Source: CAG-1782 sp964418255 | GTDB lineage: Bacteria > Bacillota > Clostridia > Christensenellales > DTU072 | DNA: 25,851 bases | Direction of reading: 5' to 3' | NCBI GenBank assembly: GCA_964418255.1 | Contig: CAYQKV010000015.1 | Span: forward strand, 1 to 25,851 | Part shown: in pieces, positions 23,771-25,851 of the stretch | Position numbering within the stretch: the stretch's first letter is position 1 | Layout of the letters: each line of letters starts with the position of its first letter | The notes under the pieces: generated by a model | Told to the model about the DNA's origin: nothing | The model's database searches: none | Seen by the model: the letters and a program-made list of their open reading frames with translations, nothing else | Translations under genes and position numbers: made by a program

Positions 23771-24005
23771 ACCGCGGCGGAACTCTCGCTTATTCGCAAT
23801 TTTGCTCGTCACAACTTCGCAAACTTGCGTTTTTTGCTCGGTTTCGCCTTTTCCCCTAAAAAACTTCGTTTTTGGGGGACCCCGTTGAGATAAGAGTGCG
23901 CTTGGTCCTGACCAAAGCCGCCGGGAATCAAGAATATCGGGAAATAAAAAAGGGAAAGCGTCATTGCTTTCCCTTTTTTATTTGGTCGGAGTGACTGGAC
24001 TTGAA
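23748..24005. repeat. tRNA-Pro-derived tandem repeat, unit C
   Basis: In this 258-bp unit the ends are almost identical to units A and B, but a central block (about 23775-23875) is replaced by different sequence. That block still contains hairpins (CGCAAAC/TTGCG type and CCCCTAAAAAAC/GTTTTTGGGGG). The unit runs into the intact tRNA-Pro gene, whose 3' end supplies its right border. Confidence 0.85.
23946..23979 (-). terminator. Intrinsic terminator of tRNA-Pro
   Basis: A perfect 14-bp stem, AAAAAAGGGAAAGC with GCTTTCCCTTTTTT, has a 6-nt loop and begins three bases after the encoded CCA. It works in principle on both strands. Identical stems sit at 23435-23468 and 23688-23721 in the other repeat units. 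Confidence 0.9.
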
Positions 24006-24059
24006 CCAGCGGCCTCTTGGTCCCGAACCAAGCGCACTACCAAACTGTGCCACACCCCG
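23983..24059 (-). tRNA. tRNA-Pro, anticodon CGG
   Basis: On the minus strand the acceptor CGGGGTG pairs with CACTCCG (one G-U). The D stem is GCAC/GTGC, the anticodon stem CTTGG/CCAAG with loop TTCGGGA, and the T arm GCTGG-TTCAAGT-CCAGT. Discriminator A and CCA are encoded. Anticodon CGG reads the proline codon CCG. A promoter lies just upstream and a strong terminator just downstream. The 3' half has been copied into the adjacent tandem repeats. Confidence 0.96.
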
Positions 24060-24075
24060 ATTAAGCGGTAACAGT

Positions 24076-24104
24076 ATTTTATATCGTTTTTTGATTTTTG
24101 GCAA
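24076..24104 (-). promoter_or_regulatory. Promoter of tRNA-Pro
   Basis: TTGCCA (24099-24104) and TAAAAT (24076-24081) on the minus strand are separated by 17 bp. The tRNA 5' end follows 16 bases after the -10 box. Confidence 0.75.
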
Positions 24105-24168
24105 GTGTTTTATAGTAACTTTATCTTTTTTGTGCTATCATTATATTAAAGTCAGGGAGATTGATTTT

Positions 24169-24963
24169 ATGGCGGAAAACAACTTAAACGGTTCGGTCGA
24201 TAAAGCCGTTCTTCATCCTTTTTCTTCGGTGAAAAAGGTTTTTGCGGTTATCGGCGGCAAAGGCGGGGTCGGGAAAAGCACGGTTTGTTCCCTTCTCGCC
24301 GTCGCAATGAGTCGGCGCGGTTATCGGGTTGGAATTCTCGACGCGGATTTGACGGGTCCTTCCGTTCCGCAAGCGTTCGGATTGAAAGAATCCGCAACGG
24401 GGTCTTCCGACGGGATTTATCCCGTATTATCCAAATTTGGTTTACAGATTATGAGTATGAATCTCCTGCTTGAATCGCCTACCGAGCCCGTCGTATGGCG
24501 CGGACCCGTTCTTGCCGAATACGTCAAAAGTTTTTTTACCAGGGTCGTCTGGACGGAGCTTGATTATCTTTTTATCGATATGCCGCCGGGCACGGGCGAC
24601 GTGCCGCTGACCGTTCTCTCTTCTCTTCCTCTTTCGGGCGCGATTTGCGTTTTCACGCCGCAGGAACTCGCCCTTCTCATCGCGGAAAAAGCGGCGAAAG
24701 CGGCGGAAGAACTCGGCGTTCCCGTAGTCGGCGCAGTGGAAAATCAGTCCTATTATATTTGCCCCGACTGTAAAGAAAAATTTTATCCGTTCGGGCAAGG
24801 CGCGACGGAAAAATTTCTTAAAAACAGGAAAGAGAGCGGGATTCTTACGGCGGAAATTCCCATTTCGTCCGATTTGGCGAGCCAGACCGACAGAGGTCTT
24901 ATCGAACTTTACGAAGGAGATTTTCTCGAAGAATTCTGCGATGGGTTGGAGAAGTTATGCTGA
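24169..24963 (+). CDS. Mrp/ApbC/NBP35-type P-loop ATPase (Fe-S cluster carrier)
   Basis: This 264-residue protein has the deviant Walker A GKGGVGKST (30-38), LDADLTGPSVPQAFG (57-71) and DMPPGTGD (137-144). The C-terminal CPDC pair (Cys198, Cys201) binds a bridging Fe-S cluster in dimers of this family. Such proteins deliver Fe-S clusters to apo-targets. The N-terminal DUF59 domain of long Mrp proteins is missing, as in many anaerobes. The frame is open from 24001, but that part overlaps tRNA-Pro on the other strand. ATG 24169 with AGGGAGA about 10 bases upstream is chosen. It overlaps the next gene by seven bases. Confidence 0.92.
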   Translation: MAENNLNGSVDKAVLHPFSSVKKVFAVIGGKGGVGKSTVCSLLAVAMSRRGYRVGILDADLTGPSVPQAFGLKESATGSSDGIYPVLSKFGLQIMSMNLLLESPTEPVVWRGPVLAEYVKSFFTRVVWTELDYLFIDMPPGTGDVPLTVLSSLPLSGAICVFTPQELALLIAEKAAKAAEELGVPVVGAVENQSYYICPDCKEKFYPFGQGATEKFLKNRKESGILTAEIPISSDLASQTDRGLIELYEGDFLEEFCDGLEKLC

Positions 24964-25583
24964 CGGAAGAAGAACTGACCGCGGCGTTCCCTTTTTACGA
25001 AAAAGCGAGCAAGAAAACGCGTGAATTCCTACAAAAGAACGCTGAGAAAAACTATTTCTCGAAAGGCGAACGGTTGCCTTACGAAAACGGCGTCCGCTAT
25101 TTTTACATACGGCGAGGGAGCGTCAACGTGTTTCGCGAAGGGGAAAACGGCGGAGAGTTTTTCCTCTACCGCGCGGCGAAAGACAACGGTTGCGTTACGT
25201 CAGATTTATTGAAATATGAATTTGCAGCGGCGAGCGAAGTCATTGTTTTTAACGAGGAATGTTTCGTTCAGGCGTGTTCGGGCGCGGGCGGCGCGTATTT
25301 CCTTTCGGTTTCGCGCAGGCAGGAAGACAACGCGGTTTTGCAGTTCGATTCCATTATGTTCGACAGCGTGGAAAGTCGGCTTGCTTCCGTTCTGCTTGCC
25401 GCGAGCGCGCGGGCAAGAAGTCACACGCTTAACTTTACGCACGAACAGCTCGCTTCATTCATCGGGTCGAGTCGGGAAGTTGTGACGAGAAAACTTTCTG
25501 CCCTAAGCGAAGAAGGCGTGCTGGACGCGGGAAGAGGGAAAATCATTCTTAAAAACAAAGAAGCGTTAAAAAAGAAGAAATAA
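24957..25583 (+). CDS. Crp/Fnr family transcriptional regulator
   Basis: In this 208-residue protein an N-terminal cyclic-nucleotide-binding-like β-roll (about 10-115) leads through a dimer helix (about 125-150) to a winged helix. The HTH THEQLASFIGSSREVVTRKLSALSEEGVL (161-189) has the family's R-E-x-x-x-R recognition pattern. The cAMP phosphate-binding signature is not evident, and Cys79, Cys102 and Cys107 do not match the classic FNR four-Cys layout, so the effector is unknown. ATG overlaps the Mrp gene end (ATGCTGA), implying translational coupling. Placing a possible redox or nitrosative sensor with an Fe-S ATPase is suggestive only. Confidence 0.9.
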   Translation: MLTEEELTAAFPFYEKASKKTREFLQKNAEKNYFSKGERLPYENGVRYFYIRRGSVNVFREGENGGEFFLYRAAKDNGCVTSDLLKYEFAAASEVIVFNEECFVQACSGAGGAYFLSVSRRQEDNAVLQFDSIMFDSVESRLASVLLAASARARSHTLNFTHEQLASFIGSSREVVTRKLSALSEEGVLDAGRGKIILKNKEALKKKK

Positions 25584-25606
25584 GGATTTTTTCAAACCTT
25601 TAATCA

Positions 25607-25634
25607 AAATCTTCGCGTTTTTTTGCGAAGAAGA
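25607..25634. terminator. Hairpin after the Crp/Fnr gene
   Basis: ATCTTCGC-GTTTTTTT-GCGAAGA forms a 7-bp stem 3' of the regulator. A T-run lies in the loop rather than after the stem on the plus strand, so termination efficiency is doubtful. No other feature was found between 25635 and 25739. Confidence 0.4.
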
Positions 25635-25739
25635 AGCATATAGCGAGCCACGACGGAGCGAAGAGACGGCGGCTTTTGAACGGAATTTTTGCGGCGCGGG
25701 AAAAATTTATCGAAAATTTGAAAAAGTGAGCGAAAATCA

Positions 25740-25768
25740 TTGACAAAAAAAAGTTTTTAGGTTATTCT
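25740..25768 (+). promoter_or_regulatory. Promoter near the right edge
   Basis: TTGACA (25740-25745), a 17-bp spacer and TATTCT (25763-25768) drive transcription rightward, toward the partial gene at 25788. Confidence 0.7.
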
Positions 25769-25787
25769 ATGTTAGCTATTATGTTTA

Positions 25788-25851
25788 ATGGCAAAAAAAC
25801 GTACCTTGAAAGAAGAACAGAAAGGTTTAGAAAGTGTAATTAAACGAAGTT
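25788..25851 (+). CDS. Possible gene start, truncated by the window
   Basis: An ATG 19 bases after the -10 box opens a frame beginning MAKKRTLKEEQKGLESVIKR that stays open to the window end. It is basic and helical, with no recognisable family. There is no clear ribosome site. A competing frame from 25769/25781 stops at 25843. The call depends on sequence outside the window. Confidence 0.35.
   Translation, partial: MAKKRTLKEEQKGLESVIKRS

Noticed and set aside
23244..23888. Open frames of 60-79 codons inside the tandem repeats
   Set aside because: They span terminator stems and tRNA fragments, change with each unit and have no ribosome sites. They are not plausible genes.
23244..24005. CRISPR array
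   Set aside because: The units are about 250 bp with near-identical interiors and tRNA-derived ends. There are no short repeats separated by unique spacers and no cas genes.
24001..24168. N-terminal extension of the Mrp ATPase
   Set aside because: It reads through the antisense of tRNA-Pro and its promoter. ATG 24169 has a ribosome site and starts the conserved protein.

Overview
The window looks like a chromosomal segment of a Gram-positive, probably anaerobic Firmicute of the Clostridia type. GC content is moderate and genes are dense. The evidence is a lysine riboswitch driving an NhaC-family transporter, TTGACA/TATAAT promoters, AGGAGG-type ribosome sites, DegV and β-CASP metallo-hydrolase genes, and a phenylalanine/tyrosine pathway in the AroF(Iβ)-PheA style. 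A precise taxon cannot be read from the sequence.

Layout. 1-569 is a mosaic of nested palindromic intergenic repeats. 570-3221 (minus) is a fused ABC exporter. 3625-5382 (minus) is an NhaC/LysW-type lysine transporter preceded by a promoter, a lysine riboswitch and an intrinsic terminator. 5828-8488 (plus) is a P-type Ca2+ ATPase. 8489-8916 repeats the palindromic modules of the left edge. 8917-16077 (minus) is a seven-gene operon transcribed aroF-tyrA-aroB-aroA-aroC-pheA-aroE. It carries the common aromatic pathway plus the Phe and Tyr branches, but no dehydroquinase or shikimate kinase. Its leader (16112-16298) encodes a 23-residue peptide with five Phe and five Tyr, followed by mutually exclusive antiterminator and terminator hairpins. 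I read this as ribosome-mediated attenuation sensing Phe and Tyr.

16463-19132 (plus) holds a small membrane protein, then DegV, an unusual PlsC-like acyltransferase and TrmO. A MATE exporter (19110-20501, minus) converges on TrmO and overlaps it. A β-CASP metallo-hydrolase follows (20820-22427, minus). Two tiny divergent XRE regulators (22628-23138) share a promoter region with three 14-bp palindromes. Next comes a three-copy tandem repeat of about 250 bp built from the 3' half of tRNA-Pro(CGG), ending in the intact tRNA gene at 23983-24059. An Mrp-type Fe-S ATPase and an overlapping Crp/Fnr regulator (24169-25583, plus) are followed by a promoter and a possible gene running off the window.

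The most notable signals are the Phe/Tyr attenuator with an apparently leaderless leader peptide, the tRNA-Pro-derived tandem array beside a mini XRE switch, and a MITE-like repeat of about 193 bp sitting immediately upstream of the promoters of both exporter genes. All functional assignments come from reading motifs by eye; no database search was run.
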